DNA of 64,000 bases from Haloferax larsenii JCM 13917. GTDB lineage: Archaea; Halobacteriota; Halobacteria; Halobacteriales; Haloferacaceae. The notes beneath the pieces are model-generated. The model did not search any database. It was not told the origin of the DNA and saw only the letters and a list, made by a program, of their open reading frames with translations. Every line of letters begins with the position of its first letter. Positions within the stretch are counted from its first letter, which is position 1. Positions 8,382 through 17,727 of the stretch are shown here, piece by piece. Where the stretch lies: the NCBI RefSeq assembly GCF_000336955.1, contig NZ_AOLI01000025.1:64587-128586 (forward strand). The letters are read 5' to 3'. The translations under genes and the position numbers were made by a program.

Positions 8382-11303
8382 ATGTCAATACAGACACCCA
8401 AAGAAATCGGAAGTATCCAGTTCGGGTTGATGGACCCGGAGACGTACCGAGACATGTCCGCGACGAAGGTCATCACCGCGGACACCTACGACGACGACGG
8501 TTACCCCATCGACATGGGTCTCATGGACCCGCGTCTGGGCGTCATCGACCCCGGTCTGCAGTGCCGCACCTGCGGCCAGCACTCGGGGTCGTGCAACGGT
8601 CACTTCGGCCACATCGAACTGGCCGCCCCCGTCATCCACGTCGGTTTCACGAAGCTCATCCGTCGCCTGCTCCGCTCGACGTGTCGCGAGTGCGGTCGCC
8701 TCGCGCTCACGCAGGAAGAAGCAGACGACTACCGCGACAAACTCGGTCGCACGAAGGAACTCGGCGACGACTGGAGCGACGTGATGAAGTCGGCAGTTCG
8801 GCAGGCCCGCAAGGCCCACCGCTGTCCGCACTGTAGCTCCCCCCAGCACGACATCAAACACGAGAAGCCGACGACCTACTACGAGGTCCAGAACGTGCTC
8901 GCCGGGGACTTCTCCGAGCGCATCGCCGAAGCGATGCAGCCGGACCCCGACGACGAGGACGACGAAGGCATCTCGCCGGTCGACCTCGCCGAGAAGGCCG
9001 ACCTCCCGGCAGAGCGCGTCAACCAAGTGCTCGCCGGTGAGTTCCGCCCCGTCGGCGACGACCGCAAGGCGCTGGAGAAGGCACTCGGTATCGACCTGAC
9101 CGAAGAGGACATGAACAAGCTGATGCCCTCGGACATCCGCGACTGGTTCGAGGACATCCCGGACGAGGACCTCGTCACGCTCGGTATCGACCCCGACCGG
9201 TCGCGCCCCGAGTGGATGATTCTGACCGTCCTCCCCGTCCCGCCGGTCACCGCTCGACCGTCGATTACGCTCGACAACGGCCAGCGCTCCGAGGACGACC
9301 TGACCCACAAGCTCGTCGACATCATCCGCATCAACCAGCGGTTCATGGAGAACCGCGAGGCCGGTGCGCCGCAGCTGATTATCGAGGACCTGTGGGAACT
9401 GCTCCAGTACCACGTCACCACGTTCATCGACAACGAGATTTCGGGAACACCGCCGGCACGTCACCGCTCCGGCCGCCCACTCAAGACGCTCAGCCAGCGT
9501 CTGAAAGGGAAGGAAGGTCGCTTCCGTGGCTCGCTGTCCGGTAAGCGTGTCAACTTCTCCGCGCGTACCGTCATCTCGCCGGACCCGACGCTCTCGCTCA
9601 ACGAGGTCGGTGTCCCGGACCGCGTCGCCACCGAGATGACTCAGACGATGAACGTCACCGACCGCAACATCGACGAGGCTCGACAGTACGTCCGTAACGG
9701 ACCCGAGAGCCACCCCGGTGCGAACTACGTCCGTCGTCCCGACGGCCGTCGCCTGAAGGTGACAGAGAAGAACTGCGAGGAACTCGCAGAGAAGGTCGAA
9801 GTCGGCTGGGAGGTCAACCGCCACCTCGTCGACGGCGACATCGTTATCTTCAACCGACAGCCATCGCTGCACCGGATGTCCATCATGGCGCACGAAGTCG
9901 TCGTGATGCCGTACAAGACGTTCCGCCTGAACACTGTCGTCTGCCCGCCGTACAACGCAGACTTCGACGGCGACGAGATGAACATGCACGCCCTCCAGAA
10001 CGAGGAGGCCCGTGCCGAGGCGCGCGTCCTCATGCGCGTCCAAGAGCAGATTCTCTCGCCGCGCTTCGGTGAGAACATCATCGGGGCCATTCAGGACCAC
10101 ATTTCGGGTACGTACCTGCTGACCCACGACAACCCGCACTTCGTCGAGACGCAGGCGCTCGACCTGCTTCGCGCGACGCGCGTGGACACGCTCCCCGAAC
10201 CCGCAGGCGAAGACGACGACGGCACCCCGTACTGGACGGGACACCAGATCTTCTCCGAACTCCTGCCTGACGACCTGAACATGGAGTTCACGTCGAAGGT
10301 CGGCGACACCGTCGTCATCGAGGACGGTCAACTCCTCGAAGGCACCATCGACGAGGACGCAGTCGGTGCCTTCGGTGGCGAGATTGTGGACGTGCTCGCG
10401 AAGGACTACTCGAAGACGCGCTCGCGCATCTTCATCAACGAGATTGCCTCGCTGGCGATGCGCGCCATCATGCACTTCGGGCTGTCTATCGGTATCGACG
10501 ACGAGTCGATTCCGGACGAAGCGACCGCACAGGTCGACGAAGCCATCGACGCCGCCTACGACAAGATTCAGGAACTCATCGAGATTTACGAGGCGGGCGA
10601 ACTCGAATCGCTGCCCGGTCGCTCGGTCGACGAGACGCTCGAAATGAAGATTATGCAGCGTCTCGGCAAGGCACGTGACTCTGCTGGTGAAATCGCAGAG
10701 GACCACTTCGACGAGGACAACCCGGCAGTGGTGATGTCCAAGTCCGGTGCGCGTGCATCCATGCTCAACCTGACGCAGATGGCTGGCTGTGTCGGCCAGC
10801 AGGCAGTTCGTGGCGAGCGCATCAACCGCGGGTACGAAGAGCGTACCCTGAGCCACTACCAGAAAGGCGACCTCTCGGCAGAGGCCCACGGCTTCGTCGA
10901 GAACTCCTACTGTGCCGGTCTCACCCCGCGTGAGTTCTTCTTCCACGCGATGGGTGGCCGCGAGGGGCTTGTCGACACTGCAGTCCGTACCTCGAAGTCC
11001 GGGTACCTGCAGCGTCGTCTCATCAACGCCCTGTCCGAACTCGAAGCGCAGTACGACGGCTCCGTCCGAGACACCTCGGGCACCATCGTCCAGTTCGAAT
11101 TCGGTGAAGACGGCACGAGTCCGGTGAAGGTCTCGTCGGGCGACGACAAGCCAATCGACGTCGACGCCATCGCGGACCGTGTCGTCGATGCGGAGTTCAG
11201 CTCCGACGAAGAGAAAGAACGGTTCCTCGGCGAGCGCGCGCCGAAGACGAACCTCTCCGAGCACGGCGTCTCGGCCCGTGCGGAGGTGGAATCCGATGAC
11301 TGA
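8382..11303 (+). CDS. rpoA1: DNA-directed RNA polymerase subunit A' (largest catalytic subunit)
   Basis: A 973-residue protein carrying the catalytic magnesium loop [12 protein letters not shown] near residue 525. The N-terminal clamp zinc site ([17 protein letters not shown]) and the second cysteine set (CRECG...CPHCSS) are intact, unlike the ribbon of B'. Other conserved parts are the RQPSLHRMS and [12 protein letters not shown] segments and the bridge-helix/trigger-loop region ([17 protein letters not shown]). It begins six bases after rpoB' and overlaps the rpoA'' start by eight bases. An 80-residue acidic insertion-like region ([14 protein letters not shown]) around residue 185 looks haloarchaeal. 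Confidence 0.97.
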   Translation: MSIQTPKEIGSIQFGLMDPETYRDMSATKVITADTYDDDGYPIDMGLMDPRLGVIDPGLQCRTCGQHSGSCNGHFGHIELAAPVIHVGFTKLIRRLLRSTCRECGRLALTQEEADDYRDKLGRTKELGDDWSDVMKSAVRQARKAHRCPHCSSPQHDIKHEKPTTYYEVQNVLAGDFSERIAEAMQPDPDDEDDEGISPVDLAEKADLPAERVNQVLAGEFRPVGDDRKALEKALGIDLTEEDMNKLMPSDIRDWFEDIPDEDLVTLGIDPDRSRPEWMILTVLPVPPVTARPSITLDNGQRSEDDLTHKLVDIIRINQRFMENREAGAPQLIIEDLWELLQYHVTTFIDNEISGTPPARHRSGRPLKTLSQRLKGKEGRFRGSLSGKRVNFSARTVISPDPTLSLNEVGVPDRVATEMTQTMNVTDRNIDEARQYVRNGPESHPGANYVRRPDGRRLKVTEKNCEELAEKVEVGWEVNRHLVDGDIVIFNRQPSLHRMSIMAHEVVVMPYKTFRLNTVVCPPYNADFDGDEMNMHALQNEEARAEARVLMRVQEQILSPRFGENIIGAIQDHISGTYLLTHDNPHFVETQALDLLRATRVDTLPEPAGEDDDGTPYWTGHQIFSELLPDDLNMEFTSKVGDTVVIEDGQLLEGTIDEDAVGAFGGEIVDVLAKDYSKTRSRIFINEIASLAMRAIMHFGLSIGIDDESIPDEATAQVDEAIDAAYDKIQELIEIYEAGELESLPGRSVDETLEMKIMQRLGKARDSAGEIAEDHFDEDNPAVVMSKSGARASMLNLTQMAGCVGQQAVRGERINRGYEERTLSHYQKGDLSAEAHGFVENSYCAGLTPREFFFHAMGGREGLVDTAVRTSKSGYLQRRLINALSELEAQYDGSVRDTSGTIVQFEFGEDGTSPVKVSSGDDKPIDVDAIADRVVDAEFSSDEEKERFLGERAPKTNLSEHGVSARAEVESDD

Positions 11304-12555
11304 ACACGAACCCGAATCCGACTACGAACACGTCGACGCCGACGCCGTCGACGTCGTCGAGGCGGCCGACGTCCCTCGACGCCTGAAAGAGGAGATTTAC
11401 CAGACTATCGACGACCGCGAGGGCGTCACGAGCCAGCAGGCAGCTGAAATCGTGAAGGCTGTCGAGACGCGCTACCGCGAGACGCGAGTCGACGCGCTCG
11501 ACCCCGTCGGCACGGTGTCTGCGCAGTCTATCGGTGAGCCGGGGACGCAGATGACGATGAACACGTTCCACTTCGCGGGTGTCGCGGAGATTGACGTGAC
11601 ACAGGGGCTTCCCCGCCTCATCGAACTGGTGGACGCCCGGAAGACTCCGGACACGCCGATGATGACGGTCCACCTCGACGACGAGTACGCGAAGGACCGC
11701 GACCTCGCCCACCAGGTCGTCTGGGACATCGAATCGACGAAGATTCTCGCCCTCGGTGACATCTCGACGAACGTCGCCGACATGGTCGTCCAAATCAACC
11801 TGAACGACGACACGCTCCAAGAGCGCTGGCCGACCTACGACGACGTGGGCGTCATCGCCAGCGAAATCGCCGACACCATCGAAGACGCCCTCGGCGTCAA
11901 GACGCGTCGGCAGGGGACCATCATCGAGTTCGGCCCCGAGAGCCCGAGCTACCGTCGGCTTCTCCAACTCGTCGAGGAACTCCGCGACATCGTCTTCAAG
12001 GGTATCGAAGAGGTCTCGCGCGTCGTCATCCGCAAGGAACAGAACGACGACACCGACGAGGAAGAGTTCGTCCTCTACACCGAGGGGTCGGCCTTCGGCG
12101 ACGTGCTCTCTATCGAGGGCGTCGACGCCTCTCGCACCACGTCGAACAACATCCACGAGGTGCACAAGCAGCTCGGTATCGAGGCGGCCCGCGAGGCAAT
12201 CATCGACGAGACGATGAACACGCTCAAAGAGCAGGGTCTCGACGACGTGAACATCCGTCACCTGATGTTGGTCGCGGACATCATGACCAACAACGGCGAA
12301 ATCGAGTCCATCGGCCGCCACGGTATCTCCGGGTCGAAGGAGTCCGTCCTCGCGCGTGCAGCGTTCGAGGTCACGGTCAACCACCTGCTCGACGCCGCCA
12401 TCCACGGCGAAGAAGACGACCTCGACGGTGTCATCGAGAACGTCATCGTCGGCAAGCCAATCGCCATCGGTACCGGCGACGTGGACCTCCGAATGGGGTC
12501 GCTCGACGTCGACGACGCCGACGCGGGCGCAGCACCCGAACCGTCTGACGACTGA
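11296..12555 (+). CDS. rpoA2: DNA-directed RNA polymerase subunit A''
   Basis: A 419-residue protein, the C-terminal third of the largest subunit (jaw and clamp base). Conserved blocks are [25 protein letters not shown] near residues 73-97 and the C-terminal [20 protein letters not shown]. It starts inside the end of rpoA' (eight-base overlap), so translation is probably coupled. An acidic N-terminal 30 residues ([19 protein letters not shown]) precede the conserved core. nusA follows after two bases. Confidence 0.96.
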   Translation: MTEHEPESDYEHVDADAVDVVEAADVPRRLKEEIYQTIDDREGVTSQQAAEIVKAVETRYRETRVDALDPVGTVSAQSIGEPGTQMTMNTFHFAGVAEIDVTQGLPRLIELVDARKTPDTPMMTVHLDDEYAKDRDLAHQVVWDIESTKILALGDISTNVADMVVQINLNDDTLQERWPTYDDVGVIASEIADTIEDALGVKTRRQGTIIEFGPESPSYRRLLQLVEELRDIVFKGIEEVSRVVIRKEQNDDTDEEEFVLYTEGSAFGDVLSIEGVDASRTTSNNIHEVHKQLGIEAAREAIIDETMNTLKEQGLDDVNIRHLMLVADIMTNNGEIESIGRHGISGSKESVLARAAFEVTVNHLLDAAIHGEEDDLDGVIENVIVGKPIAIGTGDVDLRMGSLDVDDADAGAAPEPSDD

Positions 12556-12557
12556 CG

Positions 12558-12977
12558 ATGAAAGTCACGCTGTCGGATGCGGCACGCCGGTTCGTCGTCC
12601 TCTTCGAGGACGAGACCGGAGCGACGGCGCACGACTGTCTCGTCTTCGACGACCGGGTCGTCTTCCTCGTCGCGGCGGGCGACATGGCGACGGCAATCGG
12701 TCCCGGTGGTCGAACGGTGCAGGCGGTCGAGCGCCAAATCGGGCGCACGGTCGAACTGGTCGAAGACGCCGACACGCCCGAGGCGTTCGTCGCGAGCGCG
12801 CTCGCGCCGGCCGCAGTCAGACACGTGACGATTTCGCGGCAGAACGACACCGTGGCGTACGTCGAAGTCGAAGAAGACGACCGCGGTGTCGCTATCGGGT
12901 CCGGCGGGAAGACCATCGATACCGCCCGGACGCTGGCGCAGCGCCACTACGACATCGACGACATCCAGTTGACGTAG
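12558..12977 (+). CDS. nusA: NusA-like KH-domain transcription factor
   Basis: A 139-residue protein made of two KH domains with the GxxG loops AIGPGGRTV (about residues 48-56) and AIGSGGKTI (about 114-122). It corresponds to the RNA-binding KH1-KH2 part of bacterial NusA and lacks the polymerase-binding N-terminal and S1 domains. In archaea this gene usually follows rpoA'', as here (two-base gap). A role in elongation, termination or rRNA antitermination is inferred from the family. Confidence 0.92.
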   Translation: MKVTLSDAARRFVVLFEDETGATAHDCLVFDDRVVFLVAAGDMATAIGPGGRTVQAVERQIGRTVELVEDADTPEAFVASALAPAAVRHVTISRQNDTVAYVEVEEDDRGVAIGSGGKTIDTARTLAQRHYDIDDIQLT

Positions 12978-13056
12978 GCTGTCGCGTCGGCCGCCGCGTT
13001 CGGAGTGTGCTCTCTGCGGCCACACGTTTTTGCTGCCCGCGCTCGCCTGAGTAGGC

Positions 13057-13971
13057 ATGTCCGCGAGTATTCCGAGCGCTACGAGCGCCGGTTCTATCTC
13101 TGTACCGAGCGCTGGCTCTGTTCCGGCACAGATTGACTTCGGCCTCTTCCGCGGGTACGAGGGCGTTGCGGGCGCAGCCCTCGGGTTCGTCGTCGGAACG
13201 GTCGTCGTCTACGTCGTCGGGCGCCTCCTTTTCGTCCCGGCAGTCACGAGCGTCGTCAGTTCGCGGAACCAGAACAACCCGACGTTGGAGACGGCGACAC
13301 AGACGTACGCGCACGTCTTCGTCGTACTGCTCGCAGCGTTGGCGGGAGTCGTCGGTGCGGGATACGGCGAAACGCTGACCGACGGCGCGCTCATCGTCGC
13401 CGCATTGACCCTCGTGGTCGGTGTCGCCGGTCAGGAGGTCATTGGGGCGCTCATCAGCGGTATCTTTCTCGTCGCCGACCCCGATTTCAACGTCGGTGAT
13501 TGGATTTCGTGGCCCGGCGGTGAGGGTGTCATCGAGGCCGTGGATTTCCGGGTCACGCGCGTCCGAACCATCAATAACGAGACGGTCACCGTTCCCAACA
13601 CCGAACTCACGACGAACTCGCTTCTCAGGCCGTACGGGCGAGAGCGGTACCGGATTACGGAGCGCGTCGATATCGCCTACAGCGACGACGCAGAACTGGC
13701 GCTGCGCGAACTCGTCGAAGTCGCCCGCGAAGACGACCGAATCGTAGAGACGCCCGCGCCCAACTCTCGAATCATCGAGTTCGCAGGGAGCAGCGTAGCC
13801 CTCCGTGCAGAGTTTTGGGTGGAATCGCCGATGGACGTCGACCTCGTGGACGTGCGCTCGAAGTTCCGACGGCGAGTCAAACTACGATTCGATTCGGAGG
13901 GGCTGACGCTCGGCCCGGCCGCTGGGCGTGAGGTAAGTGGCCACCTCGACGTCGACCTCGTCGAGGGGTGA
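13057..13971 (+). CDS. Small-conductance mechanosensitive channel (MscS family)
   Basis: A 304-residue protein. Three hydrophobic segments (about residues 30-62, 87-108 and 112-140) are followed by the pore helix/beta-domain junction GQEVIGALISGIFLVADPDFNVGDWI, typical of MscS, and the beta domain with VEAVDFRVTRVRTINNETVTVPN. The C-terminal alpha-beta domain has ITERVDIAYSDD. The serine/alanine-rich N-terminal 25 residues look extracellular and unstructured. It separates the rpo operon from rps12 and likely has its own transcript. Release of solutes on hypo-osmotic shock fits a halophile. Confidence 0.9.
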   Translation: MSASIPSATSAGSISVPSAGSVPAQIDFGLFRGYEGVAGAALGFVVGTVVVYVVGRLLFVPAVTSVVSSRNQNNPTLETATQTYAHVFVVLLAALAGVVGAGYGETLTDGALIVAALTLVVGVAGQEVIGALISGIFLVADPDFNVGDWISWPGGEGVIEAVDFRVTRVRTINNETVTVPNTELTTNSLLRPYGRERYRITERVDIAYSDDAELALRELVEVAREDDRIVETPAPNSRIIEFAGSSVALRAEFWVESPMDVDLVDVRSKFRRRVKLRFDSEGLTLGPAAGREVSGHLDVDLVEG

Positions 13972-14121
13972 CACGCCAGCCCCAACGACAACTTCTCCGG
14001 TCACTTCAGTCCCTCTTCGCCAGCGTGCGCCCGTCGTTTGATTTCGTGAAACGCCCTCAGATTCGTCCTTAGGGGTCGCTAACCGGAGCTGAATCCGTCT
14101 CGCCGGATTCGAAAAGGGAGG

Positions 14122-14128
14122 CTTAAGT
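14122..14128 (+). promoter_or_regulatory. TATA box of the rps12-rps7 operon
   Basis: The box cttaagt lies about 30 bases before the ATG at 14155. This implies a leaderless or nearly leaderless mRNA and argues against the in-frame ATG at 14137, which would fall upstream of the predicted transcription start. Confidence 0.55.
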
Positions 14129-14154
14129 AGCTCCATATGGAAATCACGTCCACT

Positions 14155-14583
14155 ATGGCAAACGGCAAATACGCCGCGCGGAAGCTCAAGAAGGACCGGC
14201 AGAAACGCCGCTGGTCCGACTCGGGCTACGCACGACGCGAGCGTGGACTCGGCAAGAAGTCTGACCCCCTCGAAGGTGCCCCGCAGGGCCGCGGTATCGT
14301 CCTCGAGAAGGTCGGCATCGAAGCAAAGCAGCCGAACTCGGCAATCCGAAAGTGTGTCCGTGTCCAGCTCATCAAGAACGGAAAGCAGGTCACTGCCTTC
14401 TGTCCTGGTGACGGCGCAATCTCGTTCATCGACGAGCACGACGAAGTCACCATCGCCGGTATCGGTGGTGCGAAGGGTCGTGCGATGGGTGACCTTTCCG
14501 GTGTCAACTACAAGGTCGAGAAGGTCAACGGCGTCTCGATGATTGAACTCGTCCGCGGAAACGCAGAAAAGCCGGTGCGATAA
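14155..14583 (+). CDS. rps12: 30S ribosomal protein S12 (uS12)
   Basis: A 142-residue decoding-centre protein of the eukaryote/archaeal S12 type: [21 protein letters not shown] core (here [20 protein letters not shown]) and the [18 protein letters not shown] end. The start [10 protein letters not shown] is chosen from family length and the TATA box position; the ATG six codons earlier would add MEITST. One base separates its stop from rps7. It is the first gene of the str-type cluster. Confidence 0.96.
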   Translation: MANGKYAARKLKKDRQKRRWSDSGYARRERGLGKKSDPLEGAPQGRGIVLEKVGIEAKQPNSAIRKCVRVQLIKNGKQVTAFCPGDGAISFIDEHDEVTIAGIGGAKGRAMGDLSGVNYKVEKVNGVSMIELVRGNAEKPVR

Positions 14584-14584
14584 T

Positions 14585-15199
14585 ATGTCTGAAAGCGACG
14601 CCCCCGAACCCGAGTCCCCCGCCAGCAGCGACGAAGCAAAGCAGAACGCGCTTCTGTTCGGCGAGTGGGATGTCTCCGAAATCGAGTACAGCGCCCCGGG
14701 CATGAGCCGCTACATCAAGGCGACGCCGATTGCCCACACGATGGGCCGTCACGCCTCGAAGCAGTTCAAGAAGTCCGAAATCAGCATCGTCGAGCGCCTC
14801 GTCAACCGTCTGATGCAGACGGAAGACAACACGGGCCACAAGCAGAAGACGATGAAAATCGTCCGCGATGCGTTCGACATCGTCGCCGAGCAGACCGACG
14901 AGAACCCGGTTCAGATTCTCGTCACCGCCGTCGAGAACGCCGGCCCCCGCGAGGAGACCGTCCGCCTCAAGTACGGTGGCATCTCGGTCCCGCAGGCCGT
15001 CGACGTCGCACCCCAGCGCCGTGTCGACCAGGCCCTGAAGTTCATCGCACAGGGCACCCTCAGCGGTTCGTACAAGTCTAAGACCAGCGCCGCCGAAGCG
15101 CTCGTACAGCAGCTCATCGGTGCCGCCGACTACGACGTGCAGGCATACGCCATCTCGCAGAAAGAAGAGAAAGAGCGCGTCGCAGAAGCGGCCCGGTAA
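14585..15199 (+). CDS. rps7: 30S ribosomal protein S7 (uS7)
   Basis: A 204-residue protein. After an acidic haloarchaeal N-terminal extension (about 25 residues) come the conserved GRHASKQFKKSEISIVERLVNRLMQ and AVENAGPREETVRLKYGGISVPQAVDVAPQRR-type segments of S7. It nucleates assembly of the 30S head. It is separated by one base from rps12; the downstream fusA of a typical str operon is displaced by two inserted genes. A pyrimidine-rich tract (tctctctcttcgttttcttc) after the stop may terminate transcription. Confidence 0.96.
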   Translation: MSESDAPEPESPASSDEAKQNALLFGEWDVSEIEYSAPGMSRYIKATPIAHTMGRHASKQFKKSEISIVERLVNRLMQTEDNTGHKQKTMKIVRDAFDIVAEQTDENPVQILVTAVENAGPREETVRLKYGGISVPQAVDVAPQRRVDQALKFIAQGTLSGSYKSKTSAAEALVQQLIGAADYDVQAYAISQKEEKERVAEAAR

Positions 15200-15202
15200 T
15201 CT

Positions 15203-15228
15203 CTCGTCTCTCTCTTCGTTTTCTTCTC
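15203..15228 (+). terminator. Possible T-rich archaeal terminator after rps7
   Basis: A pyrimidine tract with runs of T (tctctctcttcg then ttttcttct) directly follows the rps7 stop. Archaeal RNA polymerase terminates at such U-rich sequences without needing a hairpin. No strong stem is seen. Confidence 0.35.
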
Positions 15229-15331
15229 GGCGAGCGGTTGCGCTATCGAACGCTCGTGCTCGCTCTCGCTCTCCTCGCTTTCATTTCACTCCCACTCCAG
15301 TGACTGTCGCCATCTCGACACCACCACGAAA

Positions 15332-15338
15332 CTTATGA
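15332..15338 (+). promoter_or_regulatory. TATA box of the sugar dehydrogenase gene
   Basis: The box cttatga is centred about 26 bases before the ATG at 15361. The predicted transcription start coincides with the start codon, so a leaderless mRNA is likely. Confidence 0.5.
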
Positions 15339-15360
15339 TTTCGACGTAGTATCTGTCTGT

Positions 15361-16770
15361 ATGTCTCGACGGTTCTCGCGTCGCTCGTTGCTCGTCACTC
15401 TCGGTATCGGGTCTCTCGCCGGTTGTCTTCGCGGTGATTCTTCGACCGGGTCGACTGCCGACACGCCGACACCGGCGACCGAGCAGACGGCAGCGACGAC
15501 GACAGCGACCGCGACTCCCGTCCCGCCAGTCACAGAACGGTACGACCTGTCTGTCGACCACGACTCGGCGGCGAGCGAGACCGCATGGGAACCGCCGACG
15601 TCACCGCCGCCGACGGAACTCGAAGTCGAGCCAGTCGTCGAAAATATCGCGATTCCGTGGGAGGTCACCTTCGCACCTAACGGCGACCTGTTCGTCTCCG
15701 AGCGTCCGGGTCGCATCCTCCGGTACACCGCTGGTGCGCTGGAGGCGTCGTTCGAAGCTGAAGACGTGGTCGACGCCAGCGCAGTCGCCCACGGGGAAGA
15801 AGGTGGCTGGTGGGCCGCAGGCGGTGAGGGTGGACTGATGGGTCTGACAGTCCACCCACTGTATCCTGCTGTTCCTGTCGTCTACGCCGTCTATACCTAC
15901 GATGTCGAGGACGGCCCCCGAAATCGGCTGGTGTGTTTCGACGTCACTGCGGACGACCCCGCGAAGACCGAAACAGTGCTCATCGACGGCATTCCGGGTG
16001 CGAACGTCCACAACGGAAGCCGCCTCGCGTTCGGTCCAGCCAACTACCTCTGGATGACGACCGGCGATGCCGCCGAGGAAGCGAACGCCGCAGACCCCAC
16101 GAACCTCGCGGGGTCGGTCCTTCGCCTCGAACCGGACGGAACCGCGCCGTCCGACAACCCCGATTTCGGCCCGGACTCCGACTCCCGACTCTACACTATC
16201 GGCCACCGAAACCCACAGGGTCTCACGTGGCTCCCCGACGGAACGACGCTCGTCACCGAACACGGTCCCGGTGGAAAAGACGAGATAAACCGCCTCGTCG
16301 CCGGTGGCAACTACGGCTGGGGAACGATGGAGCCGACGAACCGCAACGCGGAGGGATACACCGATTCGTCGTTCGCGCGTCCGGTCGTCAACACTGGTTC
16401 GAAGACGTGGGCACCGCCGGGGTGTGCGTTCTACACCGGGTCGTTCGACGGCTTTCGGAATCGTCTCGTCGTCGGTGGGTTGCGGTCTCAACGGCTCAAC
16501 ATCGTCACGCTCGTTCCGTCGGGCGACGACCTTCCCGGTGCGGACTCGGGCACGGTGTTCGACGCGTCGTGGATGGACGCCGAGTACGACGCCGTCGCGC
16601 ACGTGCGACTCGAAAACGAAGTCGGGCGCATCCGCGACGTGACGCAGGCACCTGACGGGTCGCTTTTGATTTCGACGTCGAACCGCGACGGCCGAACGCG
16701 GAGCGACGAGGTAGACTACCCGCGACCGACCGACGACCGAATCCTGCGGGTCGTTCCGGCGTCTGAGTAA
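15361..16770 (+). CDS. Tat-exported lipoprotein, PQQ-dependent glucose/sorbosone dehydrogenase family
   Basis: A 469-residue protein with a twin-arginine signal (RRFSRRSLLVTLGIGSLAGC) whose lipobox LAGC marks Cys21 as the lipidated residue, followed by a Thr/Ala-rich linker. The mature part is the six-bladed GSDH propeller: FVSERPGRILRY, LAFGPANYLWMTTGD, GHRNPQGLTWLPDGT, VTEHGPGGKDEINRL and NYGWG. Family members oxidise sugars with PQQ, but many archaeal homologues have no known substrate and PQQ synthesis is uncertain in haloarchaea. It sits between rps7 and fusA, convergent with the next gene (22-base gap). Confidence 0.87.
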   Translation: MSRRFSRRSLLVTLGIGSLAGCLRGDSSTGSTADTPTPATEQTAATTTATATPVPPVTERYDLSVDHDSAASETAWEPPTSPPPTELEVEPVVENIAIPWEVTFAPNGDLFVSERPGRILRYTAGALEASFEAEDVVDASAVAHGEEGGWWAAGGEGGLMGLTVHPLYPAVPVVYAVYTYDVEDGPRNRLVCFDVTADDPAKTETVLIDGIPGANVHNGSRLAFGPANYLWMTTGDAAEEANAADPTNLAGSVLRLEPDGTAPSDNPDFGPDSDSRLYTIGHRNPQGLTWLPDGTTLVTEHGPGGKDEINRLVAGGNYGWGTMEPTNRNAEGYTDSSFARPVVNTGSKTWAPPGCAFYTGSFDGFRNRLVVGGLRSQRLNIVTLVPSGDDLPGADSGTVFDASWMDAEYDAVAHVRLENEVGRIRDVTQAPDGSLLISTSNRDGRTRSDEVDYPRPTDDRILRVVPASE

Positions 16771-16792
16771 CCCAGTCTGAAGCGGTGGCGCC

Positions 16793-17548
16793 TCAGTCGG
16801 CCGCCATGTTCGTCCCGACGACGTAGTTTTTCACCACGTCGACGAGCGTCCGGCGGTACTCGCTTTCCGAGGGGTCGGTCGCGAGCGTGCGGAAGTGCTC
16901 TTTGAACGTCGGAAGCGAGATGTCCGGCGCGTCGTCTGCCGCCGCGTGCGCGAGGTCGTACAGTCGGTGGTCAGACGAGATGAGGTCGTGGCGTTCGACG
17001 AGCGCGAGCGCGAACGCGGCGTTCACGACGGTAATCTCCGGGTCCGACCCGTTGCTGACGAGTTGTGTTCCTGGGCGCTCCGTGGCTCTCGGGCGGTCGG
17101 CGACGGCAGTCGCTAACTGCGATTCGAGGAACTGAACGAGCTTTTCGGCGGGCGCGACGCTGAGTGTCAAGTCGTCCGCGTAGATGTCCTTGCAGTGATT
17201 CGCAATCTGGTAGCAGTGAGCGAGCTTTCGCCGTTCGACTGCTCGCCCCGCGAGCGCGAGAAACACCGCTTCCCGAGTCGATTGGTAGTGCGAAGCGTGG
17301 CCCGCCTCGTTGAGGGCCATGTGAGAGAGTTCGTGGAGGGCGAACTCTCGGGCCATCGCACTCGTCGCGGCTTTCCGCGAGATGTTGAGGACGTGTCGGT
17401 CTGTGTAGTGGGCGGCCCACGTTCGGGAATCCGGGTCGTCGTGGACGCGCACGAAGACTGGGTAGTCGATGTGGAATTCGGTTTCGAACAGGTCGGCGGC
17501 GCTCAAGAACGGGTCTGCCGGTGCGCCTCCGAGTACACGGAGGTCCAT
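16793..17548 (-). CDS. DUF5781-like protein with a zinc-metallopeptidase-type HExxH motif
   Basis: A 251-residue haloarchaeal protein that I recall as DUF5781 (unverified). The start MDLRVLGG is preferred over an ATG eight codons upstream. Around residue 78 it has [13 protein letters not shown], an HExxH motif with a further His eight residues on; this could be a real metal site, though no peptidase family is otherwise recognisable. The C-terminal half is helical ([27 protein letters not shown]). It is divergent from fusA and convergent with the sugar dehydrogenase. Function unknown. Confidence 0.75.
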   Translation of the reverse strand: MDLRVLGGAPADPFLSAADLFETEFHIDYPVFVRVHDDPDSRTWAAHYTDRHVLNISRKAATSAMAREFALHELSHMALNEAGHASHYQSTREAVFLALAGRAVERRKLAHCYQIANHCKDIYADDLTLSVAPAEKLVQFLESQLATAVADRPRATERPGTQLVSNGSDPEITVVNAAFALALVERHDLISSDHRLYDLAHAAADDAPDISLPTFKEHFRTLATDPSESEYRRTLVDVVKNYVVGTNMAAD

Positions 17549-17727
17549 TCGTGTTGTGTGTAATGGTACCATTGAACAAGACTCTTGCGCTGACCCACCA
17601 ATCCGTTGGACGGCGTGACTATCGTGACAAAAATGCTCATACCCCGGCAGTAGGATACCTGACGAGGCCGAATCCGCTCGGACAAAACACTACTCTTTTG
17701 ACCCTCCTTCCGGTAGACCTCTGTATA

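Noticed and set aside
8385..11264. A 959-residue minus-strand frame opposite rpoA' and similar long antisense frames opposite rpoB', fusA, tef1a and uvrA.
   Set aside because: In very GC-rich DNA the strand complementary to real genes stays open by codon bias. The sense proteins are certain and the antisense ones have no recognisable domains.
14137..14154. Earlier ATG for rps12.
   Set aside because: It lies too close to the TATA box for leaderless initiation and adds residues absent from S12 proteins.
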